From: JAISGQ01 sp045604965
GTDB taxonomy: Bacteria > Bacillota > Clostridia > Oscillospirales > Acutalibacteraceae
Assembly: GCA_045604965.1 (NCBI GenBank)
Contig: JAZUPB010000053.1
Location: 171,600 to 235,599, forward strand
Direction of reading: 5' to 3'
DNA length: 64,000 nucleotides
A model generated the notes under the pieces. It searched no databases and was not told where the DNA came from. It saw nothing but the letters and a program-made list of their open reading frames with translations. The position numbers and the translations under genes are program-made. Below are positions 18,040 through 26,207 of this stretch, piece after piece (the first letter of the stretch is position 1; each line of letters begins with the position of its first letter).

Positions 18040-18753
18040 ATGCTTGGATCTTCTGTCAAGGTTCTTGTAGGAGAAACTCTGGTTTCTCCGTCCAACGGAC
18101 AGCATCGCATATGCCGCGCAAAGTCTGTCGATCTGAAAAACACCGATGCATCTCTGTTCCGCATACTTACTGTAGGTGCAGAGCCTGCACAAAACCCGCA
18201 GAACCTGCGCGTTATTGCAGTCACCCCCAGCATCGCCGGCACTCCCTGTGCCGTTGCCGCACCGGACAAGCTTAGGATTTTTGAGCCCCAGCTTCGCGAA
18301 CAGCTTGGCGACTGCATCACGTCTGAGCCTTATGATATGACCTGTCTCAACGAAAAATCCTGCGGCGCTGTGGTTTTTCGCAGAAAAAGCGGAAATACCG
18401 AGTTTTTGCTGGTAAAAAATAAAAAAGGCAATAACTGGGGATTCCCGAAAGGACACATAGAAAAGGGAGAAACCGAGAAAGATACTGCTGTTCGTGAAGT
18501 TCACGAGGAAACAGGCGTTGAGATAACACCCCTCGATGGCTTCCGGGCAATAAGCGAATATCACCCAAAAGGAAAAATTGTCAAACAGGTGGTTTTTTTC
18601 ATCGCAGAAATGAACGGCGAGGAAATAACCATACAGCAAAGCGAAATAGACCGTTTTGTGTGGGCTGACTACGGTCTTGCAATGAAGCTTTTCCGCTTTA
18701 ACAACGACCGAAATGTGCTCACAAAAGCCCGTGATTGGCTTAAAAGACATTAA
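18040..18753 (+). CDS. NUDIX hydrolase, diadenosine tetraphosphatase-like, with extra N-terminal domain
   Basis: The C-terminal 135 residues form a NUDIX domain with an intact NUDIX box, GHIEKGETEKDTAVREVHEE followed by TG. The closest type is bis(5'-nucleosyl)-tetraphosphatase (asymmetrical), which clears Ap4A-like dinucleotides. The first 90 residues are an added domain. Its RILTVGAEPAQNPQNLRVIA run faintly resembles the LGV..P...F.G.VIA region of class I inorganic pyrophosphatases, without their acidic active-site residues. The start is the ATG 9 bp after AAAGGAGG; the frame is open further upstream without a ribosome binding site. The lipoprotein gene follows by 11 bp. Confidence 0.8.
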   Translation: MLGSSVKVLVGETLVSPSNGQHRICRAKSVDLKNTDASLFRILTVGAEPAQNPQNLRVIAVTPSIAGTPCAVAAPDKLRIFEPQLREQLGDCITSEPYDMTCLNEKSCGAVVFRRKSGNTEFLLVKNKKGNNWGFPKGHIEKGETEKDTAVREVHEETGVEITPLDGFRAISEYHPKGKIVKQVVFFIAEMNGEEITIQQSEIDRFVWADYGLAMKLFRFNNDRNVLTKARDWLKRH

Positions 18754-18764
18754 CAGGTGTGTTT

Positions 18765-19721
18765 ATGAAAAACTTTAAACGAGTATTATCCATTCTGCTT
18801 GCCGCTGCGATGCTTTTTATCCTTGCGGCCTGTTCAGAAGAGGGGGACCGTTCCCTTTCCGATGTTATTGATTCCAAAAAGTTCGTTGTCGGAATGGACG
18901 ATTCACTTACCCCCGTGTGTTACAGGGACGAAAACCTGAGTCTCAATGGCATAGCTCCAAAAATCGCCGACGAGTTTGCTTCCGCTCTCGATGCAAAACT
19001 CGAAATGAAGATCATTGATGTCAACGATGCTGTTTCTGCCCTTGATAATGGGGAAATAGACTGCTACATCGGCTATCCCAATCTCGATTATCAGACCGGT
19101 CTTCTTGTTGAGAGTATGAAAATGCGTTTCGAGTGCAACTACATCGTTATAGTTCCATCCGAAAGCAAGGCTGAAAAGCTTTATGATCTGAGCGGTCAGT
19201 CCGTTGCGGTTGTTGCCAACACCGATGCGGCGGCTGTTCTTACTAACACCACTCAGTTCAGGTCATCACTTAAAGAGATCCTTCCGTTCCAGAGCGAGCA
19301 GGAGGCTCTCAGTGCTCTTGACTCCGGACTTGCTCAGGGCGCAGCATTCGAAGAGGCTTTCATTCTCTGGATATTAAAAGCACAGCCTGATAAATATCAA
19401 ATAATCGACCAGAAACTTCAGAGCGGTGATTATTACATTCTTTTCAAAAAGGACGCAAAACAGCTCTCTTCCAGAATCGATCAGCTGTATTCTCTGCTTT
19501 ACGACAGAGGTCAGCTCGACAGTATTTTCAGCAGTGAGATGAGTTCCACTGATATGGAAGAGATCGAAGGTCCTCTGCTTACTCAATCGGAATCTGACCT
19601 TATCTACGGTGACGGAAAACCGAAGGTCTCTCCCTCCGATGCCGCTAAGCCCACAACCGCCAGCAGCACCGATACAAGTGCTTCCGACACAACCGCAGCT
19701 TCCGCCTCCGCTTCAAATTAA
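18765..19721 (+). CDS. Extracellular solute-binding lipoprotein, family 3
   Basis: The 318-aa protein has a lipoprotein signal (ILAAAMLFILAAC, lipobox LAAC at about residues 21-24). A family-3 solute-binding fold follows, seen in KFVVGMDDSLTPVCYRDEN and the GEIDCYIGYPNL segment. Family members bind amino acids or similar small polar ligands for ABC importers. No permease or ATPase is adjacent, so it is either an orphan binding protein served by a remote transporter or a sensor domain. A Ser/Thr/Ala-rich tail ends the protein. A LacI-type regulator follows 21 bp later. Confidence 0.85.
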   Translation: MKNFKRVLSILLAAAMLFILAACSEEGDRSLSDVIDSKKFVVGMDDSLTPVCYRDENLSLNGIAPKIADEFASALDAKLEMKIIDVNDAVSALDNGEIDCYIGYPNLDYQTGLLVESMKMRFECNYIVIVPSESKAEKLYDLSGQSVAVVANTDAAAVLTNTTQFRSSLKEILPFQSEQEALSALDSGLAQGAAFEEAFILWILKAQPDKYQIIDQKLQSGDYYILFKKDAKQLSSRIDQLYSLLYDRGQLDSIFSSEMSSTDMEEIEGPLLTQSESDLIYGDGKPKVSPSDAAKPTTASSTDTSASDTTAASASASN

Positions 19722-19742
19722 CAGTTATTCGAGGTGAATAAA

Positions 19743-20762
19743 ATGGGCGCTACGATGAAGGATATCGCGCGCATTACAGGTCTCTCTATTGCTACTGTTT
19801 CAAAATGTATCAACGGACAGACCATAAAGGAAGAAAACCGCATTCTTATTGAGAAAACAATCGAGGAGCTCGGCTATATCCGCGACGAATCCGCACGTTC
19901 TATGAAAACAGGGCGAAGCGGTTTTATCGCTATGATCGTTCCTACTCTTGAAATTTCTATGATATGCGAATTTGTTCGTGAATGTCAGAGTCTTCTCATC
20001 GAGAAAGGCTATACCCCTATAATATGCATTAGCGAAAATGACGAAAAGCGCGAGCAGGCAATTATTTCTAAGCTTGATGCAAATCAGGTGGACGGTATGA
20101 TAATCGTTCCCATCAGCCGCGGCACTACCCGTGCATATGACTTTCTTAAAAATCATAATCTGCCCTTTGTTTTCTTTGACCAGTTCATCCCCACCTATCC
20201 CTCGAATTGCGTTGCGCTTTGCGGAGACAATGCTGTTGAAGAACTTATGCTTGAACTGAAAACACTCGGACACATAAATATTGGCGTGGTTCTGGGTCTG
20301 AAAAAGCTGAACTCCTTCGACAGACGCAGTTCGATCATTTCAGAATATGCGAAAAAATACGGATTAAGCTGTCCGGAAGAACGAATTATCTCAGGCGGAA
20401 TTTCAGGTCTTGATTCTGTAAAGAAGCTTATGTCCTGCAATCCTGCACCTACTGCAATCATATGTCTCAGTGAAAACGCCACTGTCAGTACATATTTTGC
20501 TTTGCAGCACCTCGGTTTTTCTGTTCCTGACGATGTATCTCTCATCGGAACACGCAATGGCGACGAGATCAACCACACCTTACCTGTTGACCTCGCTCTT
20601 CTTGACCAACCCACTCACCGATGTGCAAAGGCCTGTGCTGATACTCTTCACGATATGCTGAAGCTCAAATACGATAAACAGCCTGTGTGCGGAACAAGCA
20701 GACGTGTTGACGTGAATGTGGAGTTTTGCCGCGGTGGTACTGTAGGCAAGGCTAAAGTATAA
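19743..20762 (+). CDS. LacI-family transcriptional regulator
   Basis: The 339-aa regulator has the LacI helix-turn-helix at its N-terminus (MKDIARITGLSIATVSKCIN) followed by a periplasmic-binding-protein-like effector domain (about residues 60-335). The hinge helix with the usual minor-groove Leu pair is hard to see (SARSMKTGRSGF). The start is taken at the ATG 6 bp after GAGGTG; a further ATG five codons on is possible. It probably controls the preceding binding-protein gene or a remote sugar operon. I see no convincing operator palindrome nearby. Confidence 0.9.
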   Translation: MGATMKDIARITGLSIATVSKCINGQTIKEENRILIEKTIEELGYIRDESARSMKTGRSGFIAMIVPTLEISMICEFVRECQSLLIEKGYTPIICISENDEKREQAIISKLDANQVDGMIIVPISRGTTRAYDFLKNHNLPFVFFDQFIPTYPSNCVALCGDNAVEELMLELKTLGHINIGVVLGLKKLNSFDRRSSIISEYAKKYGLSCPEERIISGGISGLDSVKKLMSCNPAPTAIICLSENATVSTYFALQHLGFSVPDDVSLIGTRNGDEINHTLPVDLALLDQPTHRCAKACADTLHDMLKLKYDKQPVCGTSRRVDVNVEFCRGGTVGKAKV

Positions 20763-20773
20763 TATCTGTAAAT

Positions 20774-20806
20774 AAAAGCAGGCGTTTCGCCTGCTTTGTT
20801 TTTTCG
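20774..20806 (+). terminator. Intrinsic terminator of the LacI-family gene
   Basis: A 10-bp stem AAAGCAGGCG/CGCCTGCTTT with a three-base loop is followed by GTTTTTT. Confidence 0.85.
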
Positions 20807-20892
20807 TTAAGTTAAGGGCGCTGTCCTTAAAACCCGTAAGGGGCTTTACCCCTTAACCCCACCAAAGGAACTAAGTCCCTTTGGAATCTGGT
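20806..20892. repeat. Candidate intergenic repeat with two hairpins
   Basis: Between two terminators lies a G/C-patchy block with stem AAGGGGCTTTACCCCTT and a near-perfect palindrome CCAAAGGAACTAAGTCCC followed by TTTGG. It codes for nothing. Its look is that of the short interspersed elements seen between genes in Ruminococcaceae; only one copy is present in this window, so the repeat status is inferred. Confidence 0.45.
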
Positions 20893-20899
20893 TTCACAC

Positions 20900-20938
20900 A
20901 AAAAATGAGAGTCCCGACAGAGGACTCTCATTTTTTAA
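20900..20938 (-). terminator. Intrinsic terminator after the zinc-ribbon protein gene
   Basis: AAAAATGAGAGTCC pairs with GGACTCTCATTTTT, with A/T runs on both sides. It serves the minus-strand gene ending at 20972 and possibly readthrough from the plus strand. Confidence 0.8.
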
Positions 20939-20971
20939 TTATCATCGGAAACAGGTTCTGAATCAATTTCC

Positions 20972-21547
20972 TCAGAATGCATCATAGTTTTCAGGGTACA
21001 CCCACTCACCGTCAACAAGTTCGAAATCTCCTACAAACACACTGCAATGTTCTTTATCGTCCTGCAGAGGCAGTCTCGCACCGCACTCAGGACATTCAAG
21101 GCATCTTGCACCATCAAAGAATATCTCAACATCGGAGATCTCGATTTCTTCTTCGCACTCTTCGCATATGATTCCGTCAACATCTGCAAGCAGGCGCATA
21201 AGAGACAGTTTGTTGTCCTTATATTCAAACTGCATAACAGCAACGTCACAGCAATTGTCCCAATCGCTGTAATAATCACCGTTGAGTTCAACATCAGGTG
21301 CTCTTTTTATAAACTCAAGCAGAAATTCCAGTACATACTCAGTGCCGTGATCGAACGAAAAAATCGGCTCTGCATCAAGCGTAAACATAATGTCGCCGTT
21401 TGTGTCAAACAGATCCAGCACATCGCTGATGTCCTCAAAAGGCTCATAAAGCCCTTCGTTCATTACCTCCATCAAGGTATCTGCAAAAAGCTCCATATGT
21501 TTTTCATCATCAAGAAAAATATTCAGACAGCCCGCTGTGCAGCTCAT
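20972..21547 (-). CDS. Acidic protein with C-terminal zinc-ribbon-like Cys pairs
   Basis: I do not recognise this 191-aa protein. It is strongly acidic, and its N-terminal half is predicted helical (repeated F/L with D/E). The C-terminal third has CEEC and CLECPEC, spaced like a two-knuckle zinc ribbon, followed by a short beta-rich tail. There is no signal peptide or membrane segment. The start is set by CGGAGGGATTTAAT before the ATG. It is monocistronic, between the LacI and thrS units. Confidence 0.7.
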   Translation of the reverse strand: MSCTAGCLNIFLDDEKHMELFADTLMEVMNEGLYEPFEDISDVLDLFDTNGDIMFTLDAEPIFSFDHGTEYVLEFLLEFIKRAPDVELNGDYYSDWDNCCDVAVMQFEYKDNKLSLMRLLADVDGIICEECEEEIEISDVEIFFDGARCLECPECGARLPLQDDKEHCSVFVGDFELVDGEWVYPENYDAF

Positions 21548-21633
21548 ATTAAATCCCTCCGATTAATTTGTTTCTAAAAATATGTTCTAATAAATTATAA
21601 TATCGAATATCTATCGTGTCAATTGCCGCACAA

Positions 21634-21669
21634 ATAACAAAAGAGCTTCGAATGAAGCTCTTTTGTTAT
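21634..21669 (-). terminator. Intrinsic terminator of thrS
   Basis: AACAAAAGAGCTTC pairs with GAAGCTCTTTTGTT around loop GAAT, at the thrS stop codon. It is near-symmetrical and could act in both directions. Confidence 0.8.
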
Positions 21670-23433
21670 TTACTTTCTATTCTTTATTTCGTCAACCAGC
21701 ATTGCAACGAAGTCATCAGCTGCCATAACCTCTGTAGCCTGACCGTCACGGCGGCGTACTGCAACAGTACCGTCTGCCTGCTCCTTATCGCCGAGAACCA
21801 GCATATAAGGAATCTTCTTCATCTGGGCTTCGCGTACCTTGTAGCCTGTCTTTTCCTGTCTCTTATCACTTTCAACACGGATACCTGCTGCCTTGAGCTT
21901 AGCCATAATCTCATCGGTGTAGTCATTGTGTCTGTCGGTGATGGGCAGGAGCTTTACCTGTACAGGTGCAAGCCATGTGGGGAACTTGCCTGCAAAGTGC
22001 TCAATAAGGATACCGATGAAGCGTTCGATAGAACCGAATACAACACGGTGAATCATAATAGGTCTGTGCTTCTGACCGTCAGAGCCTGTATACTCAGCCT
22101 CAAATCTCTGGGGAAGCTGGAAGTCAAGCTGGATTGTACCGCACTGCCAGGTTCTGCCGATGGAGTCTTCCAGATGGAAGTCGATCTTCGGGCCGTAGAA
22201 TGCGCCGTCTCCTTCATTTACAACATAGTCGAGCTTGAGTTCGTCAAGGGCCTTTCTAAGACCTTCGGTTGCAACTTCCCAATCCTCATCAGATCCCATG
22301 CTGTCCTCAGGACGGGTAGAAAGCTCAACGTGATATTTGAATCCGAAGAGGTTGTAAACTTCGTCGATAAGACGCACAACACCCTTGATCTCATCAGTGA
22401 TCTGATCTCTTGTCATAAAGATATGAGCATCATCCTGAGTGAAGCAGCGAACGCGCATAAGACCGTGAAGTGCACCTGACTTCTCGTGTCTGTGAACGAG
22501 TCCGAGCTCGCCGCAGCGCAGGGGAAGATCACGGTAGGAACGAGGCTCAGACTTGTAAACAAGCATACCGCCGGGACAGTTCATAGGCTTGATTGCAAAG
22601 TCGGTCTCGTCTATAACGGTTGTGTACATATTGTCCTTATAGTGATCCCAGTGACCGGAGGTCTCCCAAAGCTGACGGTTGAGCATCATAGGAGTCTGGA
22701 TCTCAACATATCCGTCACGGGTATGGATCTGACGCCAGAAATCGATAAGAGTATTCTTGAGGATCATACCGTTAGGCAGGAAGAAGGGGAATCCGGGACC
22801 TTCATCAGTCATCATAAAGAGACCCATTTCCTTGCCGAGTCTGCGGTGATCGCGCTTCTTTGCCTCCTCTATGCGGGCAAGATATTCGTCAAGGTCTGCC
22901 TTATTGGAAAATGCAGTACCGTAGATTCTGGTGAGCATCTTGTTCTTTTCGCTGCCGCGCCAGTATGCGCCTGCGAGAGATGTGAGCTTGAATGCTTTTA
23001 CAGCAGAAGTATATGTGACGTGAGGGCCTGCGCAGAGGTCAACGAAGTCGCCCTGCTTGAAGAATGAAAGCTCCTCGTCCTCGGGAAGATCGTTTATGAG
23101 CTCTACCTTGTAAGGCTCGCCTTTTTCTTCCATCAGTGCAATAGCCTCTGCTCTGGGAAGGGTGAATCTCTCAAGCTTGAGGTTCTCCTTGGTGATCTTC
23201 TTCATTTCTGCTTCCAGCTTTGCAAGGTCATCCTCGGTGAAAGGAGTCTCACGGTCAAAATCGTAGTAGAAGCCATCCTTGATGGAAGGACCGATTGCAA
23301 GCTTTGTTTCGGGGAACAGGCGCTTTACTGCCTGAGCAAGAATATGGGATGCGGTATGACGCAGGGAATTGCGGCCGATCTCATCTTCGAAAGTGTATTC
23401 AGCGATCGATCCGTCGTGGTTGATTACTTTCAT
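21670..23433 (-). CDS. thrS: Threonine-tRNA ligase, short form without TGS domain
   Basis: The enzyme charges tRNA-Thr. Of its 587 residues, the first 180 form the N2 editing-type domain, beginning with RHTASHILAQAVKRLFP and holding the HxxxH zinc/editing motif. The class II catalytic core has motif 2 (HRHEKSGALHGLMRVRCFTQ) and motif 3 (GSIERFIGILIEHFAG), and the anticodon-binding domain is C-terminal. The TGS (N1) domain of the usual 640-aa enzyme is missing. The ATG at 23433 has better spacing from AAAGGA than the one 9 bp upstream, but either is possible. A T-box leader controls it. Confidence 0.95.
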   Translation of the reverse strand: MKVINHDGSIAEYTFEDEIGRNSLRHTASHILAQAVKRLFPETKLAIGPSIKDGFYYDFDRETPFTEDDLAKLEAEMKKITKENLKLERFTLPRAEAIALMEEKGEPYKVELINDLPEDEELSFFKQGDFVDLCAGPHVTYTSAVKAFKLTSLAGAYWRGSEKNKMLTRIYGTAFSNKADLDEYLARIEEAKKRDHRRLGKEMGLFMMTDEGPGFPFFLPNGMILKNTLIDFWRQIHTRDGYVEIQTPMMLNRQLWETSGHWDHYKDNMYTTVIDETDFAIKPMNCPGGMLVYKSEPRSYRDLPLRCGELGLVHRHEKSGALHGLMRVRCFTQDDAHIFMTRDQITDEIKGVVRLIDEVYNLFGFKYHVELSTRPEDSMGSDEDWEVATEGLRKALDELKLDYVVNEGDGAFYGPKIDFHLEDSIGRTWQCGTIQLDFQLPQRFEAEYTGSDGQKHRPIMIHRVVFGSIERFIGILIEHFAGKFPTWLAPVQVKLLPITDRHNDYTDEIMAKLKAAGIRVESDKRQEKTGYKVREAQMKKIPYMLVLGDKEQADGTVAVRRRDGQATEVMAADDFVAMLVDEIKNRK

Positions 23434-23454
23434 AACGTTCATTTCCTTTCTTGA

Positions 23455-23675
23455 ATAATAAAACCCCTGAGCAGAATTTTCTGCTCAGGGGTGTAAAATT
23501 ACACGGTTCCACCCTGTGGTTTAACTCATTGTTCCTTAACGCGGAAAACGGCTCTGCTCATCGCAGGCAGCTCGGAAGTGGTTTTCGCCGTATCGCCGCA
23601 AAGGAAACTTTCAGCCATCGGTTTCCTCTCTCTGATACATCAATACACAGCTACTCTTCTTCGTCACAGCTATTG
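23455..23675 (-). promoter_or_regulatory. T-box leader of thrS (Thr specifier ACC)
   Basis: Read on the minus strand, the leader has the T-box core GGGTGGAACCGTG (23502-23515), a distal stem-I segment with AGAGAG and CCGATGGCTGAAAG, and a specifier region AAAACCACTTCCGAG. In that region ACC (23580-23582) is the Thr codon read by uncharged tRNA. The terminator CCCCTGAGCAGAAAATTCTG-CTCAGGGG with a T-tail is at 23458-23491. Uncharged tRNA-Thr should favour the antiterminator and switch thrS on. Confidence 0.93.
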
Positions 23676-23680
23676 CTGAC

Positions 23681-23709
23681 ATAATAACATTTTACCGTAA
23701 AAAAGTCAA
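23681..23709 (-). promoter_or_regulatory. Promoter of thrS
   Basis: Minus strand: TTGACT, 17-bp spacer, TATTAT, immediately upstream of the T-box leader. Confidence 0.85.
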
Positions 23710-23738
23710 TTATTTTCACATTAATATTCATTTTTTCC

Positions 23739-23767
23739 TTGAATATAAAAAAACACAGGAGTATAAT
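23739..23767 (+). promoter_or_regulatory. Promoter of the aro operon
   Basis: Plus strand: TTGAAT, 17-bp spacer, TATAAT, 40 bp before aroA. It lies back to back with the thrS promoter. Confidence 0.8.
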
Positions 23768-23806
23768 TATTTTTATTAAATCACATTGCGCGGAAAGGAG
23801 CATATT

Positions 23807-25063
23807 ATGGACGTACGTATCGAGCCTAAAACGTTACACGGCACCATAGATTCGATTCCGTCGAAGTCTGTTGCCCACCGTATGCTCATATGTGCGGCAC
23901 TTTCCGACAGTCCCACTCAGATCACCATTTCAAAATCCAATGCAGATATAGACGCAACTGTGCGTTGTCTTCGCGCTATGGGTTCCGAAATAAATATCGA
24001 AAACGGCGTATACAGCATCACTCCCGTAAAAAAATCCGATGCTCCCGTTACACTCGACTGCGGCGAAAGCGGTTCGACTCTGCGATTTATTTTGCCGGTT
24101 GCGGCGGCGCTGGGTTTAAACGCTACTCTCGTCGGTGCAGGCCGGCTTCCCGACAGACCTCTAGGTGAACTGCGTCAGCAGCTCATAGAGCACGGCATCA
24201 GCTTTTCTGCAGAAAAGCTTCCTTTTGAAATTTCGGGCACTCTTTCCGGCGGAGAATTTACTCTCCCCGGAAATGTAAGCTCCCAGTATATAACAGGACT
24301 TCTTCTCGCCCTGCCTCTTTGCGGCGGAGGGCATATTGCTCTTTCCTCGCCACTTGAATCTGCCCCCTACATAGATATCACAGCTTATGTAAGCCGTAAA
24401 TTCGGCGTCAATATTGAATGTTGTGAAAAGGGCTTTACGGTAGGCAATGAGCAGTATCATTGCGAAAAACCTCTTGTTGCCGAAGGGGACTGGTCGTCTG
24501 CTGCGTTCTATCTTGCTGCAGGCGCCATAGGCGGTGAAGTGACCGTTCGCAATATGGCACCCGACTCACCTCAGGGGGACAAAGCAATAGTGGATATCCT
24601 GCGTCGGTTCGGAGCTGTCGTCGAATTTGACGGCACTGATGTCACAGCCAAAAAAGGTGAGCTTCACGGCATCGAAATAGACCTTAAGGAAATCCCCGAC
24701 TGTCTGCCGATCCTTTCCGTTGTTGCAGCCTGTGCAAAGGGTAAAACACGTTTTTACAACGGCGCACGACTTCGTCTGAAGGAAAGTGACAGACTTTTTA
24801 CAACCGCAAGTATGCTCCGTTCTTTCGGCATCGAGTGTGAAGAAATGCCCGACGAACTTATCGTCACGGGCGGCGCTCTCACCTATGGCGAAACGGAAAG
24901 CTTTATAGATCATCGTATCGCGATGTCAGCCTGCATCGCTGCAACTCTTTGCGGCGGCAAGGTAACAGGCGCTCAGTGCGCCTCAAAATCCTATCCCGGA
25001 TTTTATGACGATTTTATCCTGCTTGGAGGAATTATAAATGAATATCAACGAACTGAGAAATAA
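23807..25063 (+). CDS. aroA: 3-phosphoshikimate 1-carboxyvinyltransferase (EPSP synthase)
   Basis: The 418-aa enzyme joins PEP to shikimate-3-phosphate, the sixth step of the shikimate pathway. Visible motifs are SKSVAHRMLICAALS (substrate-binding Lys/Arg), CGESGSTLRF near residue 86, ARLRLKESDRL and DHRIAMSACIAATL. The start is the ATG 7 bp after AAAGGAG; the frame continues 7 codons upstream to a poorer start. It is the first gene of aroA-pheA-aroEK-aroQ and overlaps pheA by 26 bp. Confidence 0.95.
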   Translation: MDVRIEPKTLHGTIDSIPSKSVAHRMLICAALSDSPTQITISKSNADIDATVRCLRAMGSEINIENGVYSITPVKKSDAPVTLDCGESGSTLRFILPVAAALGLNATLVGAGRLPDRPLGELRQQLIEHGISFSAEKLPFEISGTLSGGEFTLPGNVSSQYITGLLLALPLCGGGHIALSSPLESAPYIDITAYVSRKFGVNIECCEKGFTVGNEQYHCEKPLVAEGDWSSAAFYLAAGAIGGEVTVRNMAPDSPQGDKAIVDILRRFGAVVEFDGTDVTAKKGELHGIEIDLKEIPDCLPILSVVAACAKGKTRFYNGARLRLKESDRLFTTASMLRSFGIECEEMPDELIVTGGALTYGETESFIDHRIAMSACIAATLCGGKVTGAQCASKSYPGFYDDFILLGGIINEYQRTEK

Positions 25064-26174
25064 AATAGACGATGTTGACGATAAGCTCGTTGAGCTTTTT
25101 CTTGAGAGAATGAATCTCGCTGTTGAGATCGCTAGATATAAGAGAGAAAATGAGCTCCCGGTTCTCAACAAATCCCGTGAACGTGAGGTTCTCGCTCGTG
25201 TGTCTGAAAAATCAGGCAACCTCGAAATGTACTCACACAGACTTTTTACTACCCTGATGGATCTTTCCAAAGCACGTCAGAGCGAGCTTATGGATGTACA
25301 TAATCCCCTCTCCGAAAAAATAAACGCAGCCCTTCTTCCTGCCGATGAGCTTTTCCCCAAAACAGGTCTTGTCGCCTGTCCCGGTGTTGAGGGCGGCAAC
25401 TCACAGGCTGCCTGTGACAAGCTCTTCCCTCGCGGACGCCTTATGTTCGTAAAGAATTTCAACGCCGTATTCGATGCTGTTGATTCAGGTCTCTGTTCTT
25501 ACGGTGTACTTCCCATCGAAAACAGCTCCAACGGCTCGGTAAGAGGTGTATACGAGCTTCTCGAAAAGAGAGGGCTCTGGATTGTCCGCTCCGCTTCTCT
25601 CTGCATAAAGCACGTTCTTCTTGGCAAGAAAGGCACTTCACTGTCCGATATAACCGAAATCCGCTCTCATGAACAGGCTCTCGGTCAGTGTTCAAAGTTC
25701 CTTGCCGCCCACAAGGATATTTCAACTGTAAACTGCCGCAACACCGCTGAGGCAGCTCAGTATGTTGCTGAGTGTGAGGATAAAAATATCGCCGCTATTG
25801 CATCTGCGGAATGTGCAGAGCTTTACGGTCTTGATATCCTGGCTTCAGACATCGCAGACAGCGAAAACAACTACACCCGTTTTGTTTGCATCGCAAAGAA
25901 GCCCGCTATTTACGCCGGTGCTGACAAAATAAGCCTTGTTCTCGCCTGTGCAGATAAGCCCGGTGCTCTCTGCTCCATTCTGTCCAACCTTTCCGCTCAC
26001 GGCGTAAACCTTTCAAAACTTGAAAGCTGCCCTGTTGTAGGAAGTGATTTTGAATTCATATTCTTCCTTGAACTGGATGCATCTGTCCGTGAGCCGGGAG
26101 TTATCGCTATGCTCGCAGAGCTCGAAAAAAGCTGTGCTTCTTTTGCGTTCCTCGGATGCTATCAGGAAGTATAA
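25038..26174 (+). CDS. pheA: Bifunctional chorismate mutase/prephenate dehydratase
   Basis: The 378-aa protein is a P-protein. An AroQ-class chorismate mutase domain (about 1-85, LRNKIDDVDDKLVELFLER) is followed by prephenate dehydratase (about 105-285, with GVLPIENSSNGSV and the catalytic NYTRF) and an ACT domain (about 295-378). It leads chorismate to phenylpyruvate. The ESRP motif that binds phenylalanine in feedback-sensitive enzymes reads ESCP here, so inhibition may be altered (inference). The start within aroA has GGAGG 8 bp upstream. Confidence 0.93.
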   Translation: MNINELRNKIDDVDDKLVELFLERMNLAVEIARYKRENELPVLNKSREREVLARVSEKSGNLEMYSHRLFTTLMDLSKARQSELMDVHNPLSEKINAALLPADELFPKTGLVACPGVEGGNSQAACDKLFPRGRLMFVKNFNAVFDAVDSGLCSYGVLPIENSSNGSVRGVYELLEKRGLWIVRSASLCIKHVLLGKKGTSLSDITEIRSHEQALGQCSKFLAAHKDISTVNCRNTAEAAQYVAECEDKNIAAIASAECAELYGLDILASDIADSENNYTRFVCIAKKPAIYAGADKISLVLACADKPGALCSILSNLSAHGVNLSKLESCPVVGSDFEFIFFLELDASVREPGVIAMLAELEKSCASFAFLGCYQEV

Positions 26175-26207
26175 ACCCCAATACAGTAAAGAAAGAAGTT
26201 TTTGTTT

